From: Unio delphinus
Lineage: Eukaryota; Mollusca; Bivalvia; Unionida; Unionidae
Direction of reading: 5' to 3'
Assembly: GCA_029339505.1 (NCBI GenBank)
Contig: JAQISU010000003.1
Coordinates: 22,965,001-23,029,000, forward strand
Length of the DNA stretch: 64,000 nt
The first letter of the stretch is position 1, and the number at the start of each line of letters is the position of its first letter. Positions 48,448 to 60,812 of this stretch are shown in pieces. The notes below the pieces were generated by a model, which did no database searches, had not been told where the DNA came from, and saw nothing but the letters and a program-made list of their open reading frames with translations. Position numbers and translations under genes: made by a program.

Positions 48448-51400
48448 ATATTGTAATTTATCACAGCATGGCTCATTCATATGTCACTTACTTTAATGTA
48501 TCACAACATGACTTATTCAGATGGTGCATACTGTAATGTATCCCAACATGGCTTATTCAGATGGTGCATACTGTAATGTATCACAACATGGCTTATTCAG
48601 ATGGTGCATACTTTAATGTATCACAACATGGCTCATCCAGATGCCACATACTGTAATGTATCACAACATGGCTTATTCAGCTGGTGCATACTGTAATGTA
48701 TCACAACATGGCTCATTCAGATGGTGCATACTGTAATGTATCACAACATGGCTCATCCAGATGCCACATACTGTAATGTATCACAACATGGCTTATTCAG
48801 ATGCCACATACTGTAATGTACCACAACATGGCTCATCCAAATGCCACATACTGTAATGTATCACAACATGGCTTATTCAGATGGTGCATGCTGTAATGTA
48901 TCATAATATGGCTCATTCAGATAGTGCATACTGTAATGTATCACAACATGGCTTATTCAGATGGTGCATACTTTAATGTATCACAACATGGCTCATCCAG
49001 ATGCCACATACTGTAATGTATCACAACATGGCTTATTCAGCTGGTGCATACTGTAATGTATCACAACATGGCTCATTCAGATGGTGCATACTGAAATGTA
49101 TCACAACATGGCTCATCCAGATGCCACATACTGTAATGTATCACAACATGGCTTATTCAGATGCCACATACTGTAATGTACCACAACATGGCTCATCCAA
49201 ATGCCACATACTGTAATGTATCACAACATGGCTTATTCAGATGGTGCATGCTGTAATGTATCATAATATGGCGCATTCAGATAGTGCATACTGTAATGTA
49301 TCACAACATGGCTCATTCATATGGTGCATACTGTAATATATCACAATATGGCTCATCCAGATGCCACATACTGTAATGTATCACAACATGGCTCATCCAG
49401 ATGCCACATACTATAATGTATCACAACATGGCTTTTTCAGATGGTACATACTGTAATGTATCACATCATGGCTTATTCAGATAGTGCATACTGTAATGAA
49501 TCACAACATGGCTCATCCAAATGCCACATACTGTAATGTATCCCAACATGGCTTATTCAGATGGTGCATACTGTAATGTATCACAACATGGCTTATTCAG
49601 ATGGTGCATACTTTAATGTATCACAACATGGCTCATCCAGATGCCACATACTGTAATGTATCACAACATGGCTTATTCAGCTGGTGCAAACTGTAATGTA
49701 TCACAACATGGCTCATTCAGATGGTGCATACTGTAATGTATCACAACATGGCTCATCCAGATGCCACATACTGTAATGTATCACAACATGGCTTATTCAG
49801 ATGCCACATACTGTAATGTACCACAACATGGCTCATCCAAATGCCACATACTGTAATGTATCACAACATGGCTTATTCAGATGGTGCATGCTGTAATGTA
49901 TCATAATATGGCTCATTCAGATAGTGCATACTGTAATGTATCACAACATGGCTTATTCAGATGGTGCATACTTTAATGTATCACAACATGGCTCATCCAG
50001 ATGCCACATACTGTAATGTATCACAACATGGCTTATTCAGCTGGTGCATACTGTAATTTATCACAACATGGCTCATTCAGATGGTGCATACTGTAATGTA
50101 TCACAACATGGCTCATCCAGATGCCACATACTGTAATGTATCCCAACATGGCTTATTCAGATGGTGCATACTGTAATGTATCACAACATGGCTTATTCAG
50201 ATGGTGCATACTTTAATGTATCACAACATGGCTCATCCAGATGCCACATACTGTAATGTATCACAACATGGCTTATTCAGCTTGTGCAAACTGTAATGTA
50301 TCACAACATGGCTCATTCAGATGGTGCATACTGTAATGTATCACAACATGGCTCATCCAGATGCCACATACTGTAATGTATCACAACATGGCTTATTCAG
50401 ATGCCACATACTGTAATGTACCACAACATGGCTCATCCAAATGCCACATACTGTAATGTATCACAACATGGCTTATTCAGATGGTGCATGCTGTAATGTA
50501 TCATAATATGGCTCATTCAGATAGTGCATACTGTAATGTATCACAACATGGCTTATTCAGATGGTGCATACTTTAATGTATCACAACATGGCTCATCCAG
50601 ATGCCACATACTGTAATGTATCACAACATGGCTTATTCAGCTGGTGCATACTGTAATTTATCACAACATGGCTCATTCAGATGGTGCATACTGTAATGTA
50701 TCACAACATGGCTCATCCAGATGCCACATACTGTAATGTATCACAACATGGCTTATTCAGATGCCACATACTGTAATGTACCACAACATGGCTCATCCAA
50801 ATGCCACATACTGTAATGTATCACATCATGGCTTATTCAGATAGTGCATGCTCTAATGAATCACAACATGGCTCATCCAAATGCCACATACTGTAATGTA
50901 TCACAACATGGCTTATTCAGATGGTGCATACTGTAATGTATCACAACATGGCTTATTCAGATGGTGCATACTTTAATGTATCACAACATGGCTCATCCAG
51001 ATGCCACATACTGGAATGTATCACAACATGGCTTATTCAGCTGGTGCATACTGTAAAGTATCACACCATGGCTCATTCAGATGGTGCATACTGTAATGTA
51101 TCACAACATGGCTCATCCAGATGCCACATACTGTAATGTATCACAACATGGCTCATCCAGATGCCACATACTATAATGTACCACAACATGGCTCATCCAA
51201 ATGCCACATACTGTAATGTATCACAACATGGCTTATTCAGATGGTGCATGCTGTAATGTATCATAATATGGCTCATTCAGATAGTGCATACTGTAATGTA
51301 TCACAACATGGCTCATTCATATGGTGCATACTGTAATATATCACAATATGGCTCATCCAGATGCCACATACTGTAATGTATCACAACATGGCTCATCCAG

Positions 51401-51775
51401 ATGCCACATACTATAATGTATCACAACATGGCTTTTTCAGATGGTACATACTGTAATGTATCACATCATGGCTTATTCAGATAGTGCATACTGTAATGAA
51501 TCACAACATGGCTCATCCAAATGCCACATACTGTAATGTATCACAACATGGCTTATTCAGATGGTGCATTCTGTAATGTATCACAACATGGCTCATTCAG
51601 ATGGTGCATATTATAATGTATCACAATATAGCTTATTCAGATAGTGCATACTGTAATGCATCACAACATGGCTCATTCAGATGGTACATACTATAATGTA
51701 TCACAACATGGCTCATTCAGATGGTGCATATTATAATGTATCTCAGCATGGGTCATTTAAATGAAGTGTGTCAGA
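48448..51775. repeat. 40-bp minisatellite array, about 83 copies, with higher-order repeats
   Basis: The unit is ATGGTGCATACTGTAATGTA then TCACAACATGGCTTATTCAG, with alternates ATGCCACATA and GCTCATCCAG. Private variants show higher-order periods: CTGGTGCATA near 48681 and 49041 (360 bp), and CTGGTGCAAA/CTTGTGCAAA near 49681 and 50281 with ACTGTAATTTATC near 50051 and 50651 (600 bp). The array lies in the intron after exon 6. Frames such as 49001-49216 and 50921-51136 are repeat by-products. Confidence 0.96.
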
Positions 51776-53800
51776 ACATGGCTTAATTGGATGGCAGATT
51801 TTCTGATATTAGGGAAAAGGTCTATTCTGATGAAAAACTATAAAAAGAAGAAACTTGCAAATGAATGTTGAGTTTTTAAATTTGTTTAGGATAGAACATA
51901 GTTCCAAAACTAGATATCAGATCCCATGTTGTCTGTTAATTTGAAATAATCATTATTGATAAAAGAGTTCCTGGTTTTGGTTTTGCAAAAGTAATATTGT
52001 TGTCAGTATTTATATTTGTGGATATATCACCATTGAAGGTCAGGTATCATACTTTTACATGTTTTTTTTTCTTATTCATATGTCCATCTGATTAGCCTTT
52101 GTTGACTACAATATTGTATTGATGTGTAAATCTTAATTCCAAATTAAACAACACTTTCTTTTTGCCCTCACTGTCAAAGTCCCTTACATCCTTCTCTCTG
52201 GATGTTCTAATAAGCTTGTTTGCAAGACTACACAAGAACCACTTAACATAGTGACAGACTGATGAAATGGGATAGGCATATTTGTACACTGCTACCTTAC
52301 TCTAGCATCAGAAGATAACTAAGAGTTAAGTTGGACTCACTTATAAGGCAGAGACAGGTGTGGATCTCTTTTTCTCTTATAGAAAATGCCAAAAACATAG
52401 ACTTGTGTTGAACGTGAATAAAGTTGCAATCAAAATAGGTGAATTGGTATATTGCTTGTTTTATAGTCAGAAATGGTATATGTAGTTAGTGCCCAGAAAT
52501 TTGAATTAACATGATGACATTGTCAGCTTTTAAAAACTAGTAATTTATTTTGTTAAGTTTTCTGTCAATAAAAAAGAATAGTACGCTATAATTAAAAATA
52601 TATGATACAATTTTTATCAAATAAAATGTTAGTAATGCCAAATGGTGACAACACTTTAAGAAATAAATACCATTGAAATAAGTTTTTTTAAAGTGAAATT
52701 TGAATTTTAGTTTATTGTAATCGTCATGAAAGTAATATGCTATCTTGTATACAAACATAAAAAGTGTCAGTAGACCATCACAGCACTATGACCTTTTTTG
52801 TGAGAACCTACTTAAGTATCTACTTTTTGGGGGGTAAAAATCTGAATTGCTAATTGCATTGTGAAAGGAAAGTCAACTAAAAGTTTACCTGCATTTTATT
52901 ATCATGTTAATTAGACTTGTGTATCAATTCAAGTATTAGAGTTAGAATAAAATAAAGTTAAAAAATAGCTAGCAGTCATTGTCATCTGTTAAGTCAATGC
53001 ATTTTAATTTTCTAATTGAACTTGGAGAACACTAAATACCTGAAACATAATTTATGTATTTAACATCGTCAAATGGGATCAGTGATTGCAAAAGAACCAA
53101 ATGAAAGATGTGCTAGATGCATGAAAACCTTAGTTTCACAGATGGGATTTATTATGGAGATGTGAGTTCCAAGGTTAATCGTGAATTTAAAATTGGCATT
53201 CAGAGTTTATCTCAAAGGTACATTTTGATCTAGCATGCAATGAAATCACAGCATCAATAATTTACTAATATAATGTATAAAAGAAAACAAAAATTAGTTT
53301 TGATGTTGTTTCTCAAAAAGTCAGCATTCTGTTGTCAAATAAAAAGTTTTGTTTCTTCTCAATATACACTAGAATGTATTCACATCATATATGAAAAGCA
53401 GTGACTTAATATCCACGGTTTTCTCTAGTACATTTGATATGTGTTGAAACCACTTAATGTTCTAAACAATCAGTTTATACAGAGAGGTGAAGAACTTAAT
53501 TAGAAAAAAAATATTTATCAACATTTATTACAATTGCAATTATTAAAGGAGTATACAACCATTTAATAATCCCCTCCACCCATTTTTCAAAGATCCCTTG
53601 GAGACTCAAGCCCTTGGTCATTGTGGTCTGTGTCTTGGACCCTCATTGTGTACAAATGAAAGAGCAAGAGAGCTATTCATATGTGGATGACTGAATTAGA
53701 TTTTCAGACCATAAAAGCAATTATTTTGGGTTTTTAAAACACATATTGGAACTTTTTGACTTCTGACAAAACCTGTTAGCATGATTAAGAAAAAACTAAT
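51776..53800. other. Intron 6: paralogous tail of module B, then unassigned DNA
   Basis: Roughly 51776-52050 (for example AGGATAGAACATAGTTCCAA and GGATATATCACCATT) aligns with 46790-47045 in the module A intron, confirming the large duplication. The remaining 1.7 kb is AT-rich without genes. Confidence 0.6.
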
Positions 53801-55213
53801 CTGCCTGCTGAGTGTAGAACATTGCTTCCTGCATCAAAGGGAAAATCAAATCTACTTAATGTCTGTGGCAATATAGAAATTAGGTCAGCAGGGAAGGAAA
53901 ATGAACTGTCATTTCTAGTGGACTCGGATGAGTTTATAGAGGCCTCTTTCGTTTTGGTCACATTCTTTTTGTGTATTGCATCTTTGTTGCATGTCAGTCA
54001 GGTACCTTATTTCCCTGGATCTGTGTCTTAAACTTTCTTGGTTTACACACACTTAGATCCTTTTGACCTTTAAATCTTTTGGCCCCTTGTTATAGGAGCT
54101 AGTTAATGGGTGTATTCACCTGCTTGGCCACTCAAGCCTAATGTCCTAGATTTACAAATGACTCAAGAAGAAATTTCAATTGGGATTGAGGTCTATATCC
54201 CCTCTAGGTGATCGAGTTGGGAAAATTAAGGCTTGAATCTTAGTTATCGGAACTTTACACACTGTTTCGTTGTGGTCTCTTTAAACTTTTATAGGAAAGT
54301 CTTTGGCAGCATATGCCTTGCAGAAACTACTGGACACTGTTGGCAAGATTGTCACTCATTCACTTTTGTTGTTGATGGTACTATTGATGTAGCTATTCCA
54401 CCTCTGTAGGGAAATTGCCTTGGATTCTTCATTATTCTGGTTGAATATTAGTAATGATCTTTTGAGGGATGTTCCACTGGATGGAGAATCCTTACTCATT
54501 GGTTTAGTCTCGACAGTGAGTGGCTTACCAAGATCTTTGGGATCAACAACACCAATTGTTGGCCAAGGATTTTGACCAGTCTAAATCGACTAAGAAGCAT
54601 CCCAATCCCGAGAAGGTTATAGGTGCATCTTCTAAACTCATAAAACAGAGGTCCCAGCCTGACTTCCTTGTCCATGATGCATTAAACAAGATGGCCATAA
54701 GAGTAAAGGCAGGAAGTAGGATGCCTATTTATTCCTCCATAAGGAGTCTCCTTCTTTACATAACAGTAAGTACCAGATTAGGCTCTTTTTTTTTTTTAGA
54801 GCTTGGTCAAAACTAACATGATAAACAAGTCTAATCTACATTATATTGGGTACTGGCTTTGTTTCTGGGATTCTATACCTCTGTCAAGGACTCTCATTTT
54901 TTTTCATTAGCCCAATCTGGATTCCTAAGGGAAGAGGTAAAAACCCTTCTGAAGAAGGTTTGTGTGCAGCAGATTTGCTGATGAACAGTTAACTTCAATT
55001 CAAGACTTTTTTTAAAAATATCTTTCTGGTTTTATAAACAGGACAGTTTTGGCTCATCATTAATATTTCCTTATTCAATTTTAAGAAAAATTTTGAATTA
55101 CTATCTAGCTTTGAGTGGAATTGGAAAATATTATCCAATATGCAAGAATTTTTATATAAAGAAACCTGTTTTCTTTTATGCAAACTTCACTTGTATGTTT
55201 ATTTTTGTTTCAG
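53801..55213. other. Intron 6 distal part, with unidentified coding-like blocks
   Basis: Less AT-rich blocks at about 53820-54030 and 54520-54780 look like decayed coding sequence (for example LAKDFDQSKSTKKHPNPEKV in the plus frame), but I cannot assign a family. At 54295 an acceptor-like TTTTATAG is followed by codons for GKSLAAYALQKLLDTV, similar to the start of exons 3 and 5, but no donor in a fitting phase follows. It may be a dead third copy of that exon. From about 54990 the sequence aligns with the introns before exons 4 and 6. Confidence 0.4.
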
Positions 55214-55261
55214 TTCTCTATTCTGATGAGGATGGTGAAGTGAACTGTTACAGTTTAGAAG
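55214..55261 (+). CDS. Host gene exon 7 (module C, second exon)
   Basis: A 48-bp exon with acceptor TTTTTGTTTCAG and donor GTATGT reads VLYSDEDGEVNCYSLE in phase 1-1. The intron upstream (CTATCTAG, ATGCAAACTTCACTTGTATG) matches those before exons 4 and 6, so this is the third paralogue of the acidic exon, two codons longer. Its basic partner exon was not found in working form. Confidence 0.65.
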
Positions 55262-55439
55262 GTATGTGAATATGCCTTAATTGGAAAGTTTTGAAATTAT
55301 GTTCATTTAATTCTTCAGTTTTTCACTTGTGGAAATGTACTGTCAATTAGACCATATATCTGTTGTGCTATTAAATGCAAGTACATATATACATATCATT
55401 GTAATCATAACTTATAGTTACTCTGTAACTTAGCATTAT

Positions 55440-55518
55440 AAAATGTGCAACAGAATGGATCAGTAAGCCTTACAAAATGGATGACAGGATGGATCACTAA
55501 ACTTTATTAACACATTAA
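55440..55518. repeat. Degenerate relatives of the 40-bp unit in the module C intron
   Basis: Imperfect units of the type TGTATGACAGGATGGATCAC + TAAACCTTA occur here and again at 56543-56680. They occupy the place that holds about one unit after exon 4 and about 83 units after exon 6. Confidence 0.5.
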
Positions 55519-56538
55519 CCCCTAGTGCTGAGTTTATGGGGCATGAGGTAGTAGCCTACTTCCATAGTCTGTAGTGTCAAGGTCATGCATGGCACACTAA
55601 AGTGCATGGTATTATAGAAAGGTAGACAAATTTAGCTCTACAATGATACCAAAAAACCATGACATTTTAGTTGCACTACAGAATACAGAGGGGAAAACCT
55701 AATTTATTAGACCCGTTTTTTTTTTTCCCCACTCAAAATTCGCCCATGGTCGGAATCTGATTTTGTGTCCAGATTTTAGACTTTATGGCCTCAGATCTAT
55801 GGCAGACCAGTCTTATTCGCACACAGACAGGTGAACTGTGCAAATGTAGGATAAGGTGGACATTTTGAATAAAGAGTCTTCTCCATACGAAAATTATGGG
55901 TCCGTTAAGCACGGTTCACTAACCCATACTTTAGTTTATGATGGATCATTTAGGTAGTAATTACTGTGATCCTATGAAAGGAAAAGTATCTTGTAATATA
56001 AATATTAGACAAATATTTGTGTCCATATACATGTAGAATTCCTGTGGACAAGGTCAAAATTTGTAAAAGATAGCACATTATGAAAACCAGATATTTATTT
56101 TATCCCACATTGTCAGCTATGACAGCATAACCCTGGAGAAGACAGTATACTCCAATACTTCAGTAATGAAATAACCTTCATTTTAGACTTATGGCCACAG
56201 ATCTAGGGCAGACCGGTCTGAAACGCACACAGACAGTGCAGAACCTTTGCAAAAAGTAGGATAAGGTGGATATTTTGAATAAAGAGTCTTCTCCATACGA
56301 AAATTATGGGTCCGTTAAGCAAAATGGAAACAACAAAAAACAAACCTCCAATTTTTCACCTGCTCATGCGCCAGCAAACTAACGAATGGAAACATTTTTT
56401 TTAGCACAACTAGGCATTGGTCTGTTGGTCTAATGGAATATTGCTTGGAGGTCGATGTATTATGATCTATTCAGAAATAGTCCCAAAAATGTGTTTCCTA
56501 CTCGCATTTCATGTGAAAACAGCAAAAACCTCCAGGGG
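55519..56538. mobile_element. piggyBac-type MITE family A, copy 2, rearranged
   Basis: The element is inverted relative to copy 1, with CCCCTAGTG and CCAGGGG ends and TTAA at 55515-55518 and 56539-56542. It is longer than copy 1 because a MITE segment (GGATAAGGTGGACATTTTGA ... GGGTCCGTTAAGC) appears twice, at about 55775-55910 and 56187-56321, with a piece of neighbouring intron between the two. Confidence 0.78.
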
Positions 56539-56905
56539 TTAAAGTGTTCAAGTGTATGACAAGATGGATCACTTAGCCTCACAATAGTGTATGACAGGAT
56601 GGATTACTAAACCTTAAAAAGTGTATGACAGGACGGTTCACTAACCCATACTTTAGTTTATGATGGATCATTTAGCTAGTAATTACTGTGATCCTATGGA
56701 AGGAAAAGTATCTTGTAATATAAATATTAGACAAACATTTGGGTCCATATACATGTGGAACTCCTATGCACAAGGTCAAAATTTGTAAAAGATAGCACAT
56801 TACGAAAACCAGATATTTATTTTATCCCACATTGTCAGCTATGACAGCATAATCCTGGAGAAGACAGTATACTCCAATTACTTTAGCAATGAAATAACCT
56901 TCATT
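55911..56905. repeat. Direct repeat of about 275 bp, inside and outside the MITE
   Basis: CGGTTCACTAACCCATACTT through ATAACCTTCATTT occurs at about 55911-56186, inside the MITE, and at about 56633-56905, outside it, with few differences. This is best explained by tandem duplication followed by a partial deletion. Confidence 0.82.
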
Positions 56906-57616
56906 TGTTGCTGTACCATAAAACACCGAAACGAATCCATCATTTTTAATGCTTGCAGTTGGGCATGTTGATTTTGGTTTTGTATATCCAATTTCTTTCT
57001 CAAGAAGCTAGCAAGAGTGTACTACAAGCACTCCACATAGCTATATGACTCTTTGGTCTTAAAATAATTAAAAGAAAGTGTGAGAAACATTTTTTTGTGT
57101 AAAATCCAACAAATTATTTGTTTTCCAAAATGATAAACTGAAAATTGTAAAAAGAATTTACAGTATTATGAAATAATCCCCAGATAATCCTAGAATTTGA
57201 ATGCAAGTCCTAATGATTAAAGTTTTGAACAAACTTAAGTAGTATTCTAAATAAATCCAACCCAGGAAGTGTTGATGTGCCTGTGGTGGCCTGTATCTTA
57301 ATGATTTGCCAACATTCTTTTGTAGAATCACAATAATACAATCCAAGAATATATCCTTATTTGATATGTCACAATAAATCCATGTCTCTATGTCCAAGAC
57401 TATTATTTTTGAGCCATTTGTATTTCCAGAGAAGAATTATTGGAGTTAAATTTTGAATAAATAAATTCCAGTCTAAATGAAATACTGGACACAACAAAAA
57501 TACAACTGGTTCTGCTCAAATCTTACAGCATAAATTAATAAGCTATAGAACTGAAATGGTGCTTTGTTTTATTTTTGTGGATTGATGTACATTTAAACCT
57601 TTATGACCCTAATCTA
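56906..57616. other. Intron 7, no feature seen
   Basis: AT-rich DNA between the MITE-derived repeat and the second pogo-type element. No gene recognised. Confidence 0.45.
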
Positions 57617-57948
57617 CCATATTTTCGCGCATATATCCCGCGGGTTATACCAGATTTTACAAACCCCGCAGGGGGGGTTGCGGGTTATATAAGGGTGCGG
57701 GCTATATCACAATTTTTTTTTACATATGATATTTTAACATATTGTTTGAAAAACGTAACTACATAACATATATTGTTCTAGTTTTGTTTTGCTAGGGTTG
57801 GATATTATGGCTACTACGGTGACTTTACAACAACTTACGGTATCGGGACCAAATCAACATTTCGGGATAAAAACTTTAATTTCGTATCCGTCACGTTTTC
57901 ATAGTCAATATTTTCTGTTTTCAATCGAAATAACTACGGTACCTAATT

Positions 57949-58191
57949 TTACCGCTGTGCCACGATCCACTGCTTCAGGTCAGCTTCAAGGTGAGGCCAC
58001 TTTGCTTTAGGTCCGCGACGAGCACGTTTTCGTGGATTCATCTTCTCCAACGTTCCTTTTTCTTTTCTCCAACCTCGGATTACACTCTCATCAATATCAA
58101 ATTTTGTGCCTGTGGCTCTATTGCCATGCACTTCAGCATACGCAATGGCAGTTAGCTTGAAGTCGGCTGTGTAAGACTTTCGTTTCTGCAT
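57949..58191 (-). CDS. Truncated pogo transposase DNA-binding domain, copy 2
   Basis: The 80-residue protein matches that at 38243-38485 with two differences, Pro to Gln at residue 2 and Glu to Gly at residue 60 (RARRGPKAKW). It has the same stop after WIVAQR. The Gly form looks more like other Brinker-type transposase N-termini. Confidence 0.83.
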   Translation of the reverse strand: MQKRKSYTADFKLTAIAYAEVHGNRATGTKFDIDESVIRGWRKEKGTLEKMNPRKRARRGPKAKWPHLEADLKQWIVAQR

Positions 58192-58642
58192 TTTTTAAAT
58201 TAAACAGAAAGAAATTATTTAAACTCGAATCTACACTTCACAAGAATACAAGATTATTTAAAAATGTCCGTGTTTATGTAGCCTGTAGTCAACGCACAGC
58301 TCCTACGCACACAAGCACTGTGTACCGTGTTTTTCCTGACTTTTAATGAGCAAAGGTCGTCGGCTTACTTTGATGATGGCGCCGCTAAAGGCTCCAGTTG
58401 AAGGGTGAAACAAATACCTGTTTGTTATTGCTGCGGCAACTTCAGATAATTGTAGAACATTGAAACAGATTTGTTTTATTTGTTTAGTATATATCAGTGC
58501 TTCAAAGGTAATCAGTTTTCTTTGAAGTGTCAGCAAACGTATTTTTTCTTCTTCCATCTAGTATTTGTTTTTAAATTAGTGTCATCTGCTTGACTGTACT
58601 CATTTTACGTTTCCGCCTTCTGCGGATTCCGATTTTGACTAG

Positions 58643-58951
58643 TCAGTTGCATAAAGTAATAAGGCCAGATATCATCATTAGCGGATTATGATATAACAGT
58701 GCACTGTTAGTGTGGTTTGCCAGTATGAGACAAGGACTTGTTATTTTAACAATATATTCCAGTACATTGTTTCCTGTCATGGTGCCTTTGATTTTCTCTA
58801 CTCCAAACGCAAGACTGTATATACGGTTTTTATCAGCCAAAATTGGTGTCGCCACAAATATCACCAGATGGTATATTTTGTCACCAAAACGGAAAACATA
58901 ATCGCAGTTTGCTACATCAGCGAAGCCCCGTGATCCTGTAATTGATTTCAT
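58643..58951 (-). CDS. Hypothetical 102-residue frame, pogo-type copy 2
   Basis: Counterpart of the frame at 37482-37790 with a single residue changed (Tyr for Ser at position 18). No recognisable domain. Retention may only reflect recent common origin of the two copies. Confidence 0.25.
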   Translation of the reverse strand: MKSITGSRGFADVANCDYVFRFGDKIYHLVIFVATPILADKNRIYSLAFGVEKIKGTMTGNNVLEYIVKITSPCLILANHTNSALLYHNPLMMISGLITLCN

Positions 58952-59105
58952 TTCCGATTGTAGCTGTATAAATATATCTATGGTTGCGGGTTATACAAAG
59001 GTGCGGGTTATGCCAACGAATTTTTACACAAAACCCCAAAACCCGCGGGCTATATGAGGGTGCGGATTATCTGCGTGTGCGGGATATATGCGCGAAAATA
59101 CGGTA

Positions 59106-59932
59106 ATCAAACTCTGTTATTATCTGAAGTTTTCCTCTAGTCCTCCAGACTTAGATAATTGAGAATCTACTGTATTTCGCTTTACAATGACCAAAATAGT
59201 CTCGACAAAGTCTTGCATTTTTTTTTATTACAACTGTTTTAATTGGAAACTGGTTATATGGTTGCTCTTTTGTGTTTAGAAAATATTTTTCTTTATGTAT
59301 TCAAAGCTGTTTGGGAGGTCTTGAAATTTTTACTTTTTGGTATGGAAAAAAAAATGGAAAAGGTATGGAATGTTATGGGGCTAAGTCAAACTGGGATCAA
59401 ACTGATGATCTCCTGCTTCCACGGCTGACGCTCTTACCACTAGGCCACCGGAGTGGTATCAAATTCGTTGTAGCATTGTTCTTTAGTAAAGACAAAAAGA
59501 CCATTAAAATTTCATCCTTTATGGAATCATTGCACAACACAGGTAATTTAAACATGTTATACAGATCATTGTATTCAATAACTGACCTAGTCTTCATTAT
59601 AGGAAGAAAACCATATTGGAAATAAAGTGTTTTAGACATTTTCAAATGACCTGTGGTTGTATAGACTGGTTCCCAATTCTTACCAATTAAGTTGTATACT
59701 AAATATTATCTGTTAGAGGACATACATGCAGAGAGTCAAATTAAGTTTCAAGCAAGCTTTTAAAGAAAATATAAGTTATGAGAGCCCTTTGTTGATCTCT
59801 CACTTTTTATGTGTTTGCAATCTGTTACAGTCATAATCTGCCTCTCTGTATTGTTAGGTGTTCTCAGATTGTTAATCTGTCTGTTGTAATGTGATCTGTG
59901 TGATTATGTTAATATGTTGGTCTTTTTCACAG
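59106..59932. other. Intron 7, distal part
   Basis: AT-rich DNA ending in the acceptor CTTTTTCACAG of exon 8. It contains the tRNA-like relic listed separately. Confidence 0.45.
59392..59458 (-). mobile_element. tRNA-like SINE head relic
   Basis: On the minus strand CCGGTGGCCTAGTGGTAAGA resembles an A-box arm and CAGTTTGATCCC a B box, about 45 bp apart. No proper acceptor stem closes, so it is probably the head of a tRNA-derived SINE, not a working tRNA gene. Confidence 0.4.
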
Positions 59933-60061
59933 ATGAATTGAAACTGCTTGTGAAAAATGTGTCTGTTGACAACACCCACCTGAGTATTCTGTCACATTAC
60001 AAAATGAGAATCGAGCTGGAAGATAAGCTTTACAAGAGGGATCCTATCATAGCCCGTGATG
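59933..60061 (+). CDS. Host gene exon 8
   Basis: A 129-bp exon with acceptor TTTTTCACAG and donor GTAAGC reads DELKLLVKNVSVDNTHLSIL and on to LYKRDPIIARD in phase 1-1. With the next exon it forms a conserved-looking stretch, ARDG-YIPNSVIRKKL. The exon looks soluble and helical. I do not recognise a family. It is one of the most convincing exons by codon content and splice signals. Confidence 0.75.
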
Positions 60062-60812
60062 GTAAGCATAGTAAAATTACTATTTCAGTGAAACACCACC
60101 TCCCACCAATTTCAGTCTGGTTCACCTACACCTCCCCCTCCACCAGTTTCAGTTTCAAATAGATGAACTGGTTGTGTATAATACAAAATATGCTATCACA
60201 CAAAATACACAAAATACATGTATATGAAATGAATGCATATCCACTCTACAAATGCCTTTAGTACATTACATTAAATCCATGTTGCTAATGATTAATACAA
60301 ACAAACAAAAAATACATTAAACCCGCACTCTACGTGTGACTTTCTCCTCCGAGTCATACACGTGATAAGGAATGAATTCTAACAGTGAATTGTCTATTAA
60401 ATTTGGTTATTTTATCCATCGAAGCTTTATGAAATTTATGATAATAATAAAATAAGTATGTCATGAACGCGCTGAAAAGCATAAATATACAAGGAATTCA
60501 AAATGTTTTAACAGTTGCCACTTACCCCTATGGCTGTAGTTTTGTGGTTCCAAACCAACACTTCATGACCAGATCCAATTGATAATGTACTGCTTTTCAG
60601 CAAAATCTTACTATTTATTTTATATTTAAACAAACCTGTGCATGTCAAGAAACATAGGCATCACGCTATGAGCGACCTACAGCGAGATGTACTCATTTAG
60701 CAACTTTATGTCAAAGTAATAAAACAAGCTAGTCTAGTTAACACCATACATGTCAGCAAAATCAAACAAACATCATTTAATGCAAATCCAAATCATTTTC
60801 TTGCTTTATTCC
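60062..60812. other. Intron 8, no feature seen
   Basis: AT-rich intron with no gene or clear repeat. Confidence 0.45.

Larger units (their letters stand above)
57617..59103 (-). mobile_element. pogo-type transposon, deletion derivative, copy 2
   Basis: This copy is inverted relative to the one at 37330-38819, 1,487 bp versus 1,490 bp, flanked by TA (57615-57616 and 59104-59105). The left end has one change (CCATATTTTC for CCGTATTTTC). It is near identical over its whole length, including the same missing DDE domain, so both copies come from one already-deleted founder. Confidence 0.92.

Noticed and set aside
49001..51136. 71-residue His/Tyr-rich frames in the 40-bp array
   Set aside because: They are products of the tandem repeat with no start context or conservation.
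59392..59458. Functional tRNA gene
   Set aside because: A- and B-box-like parts exist, but the acceptor and anticodon stems do not close; a SINE head is more likely.
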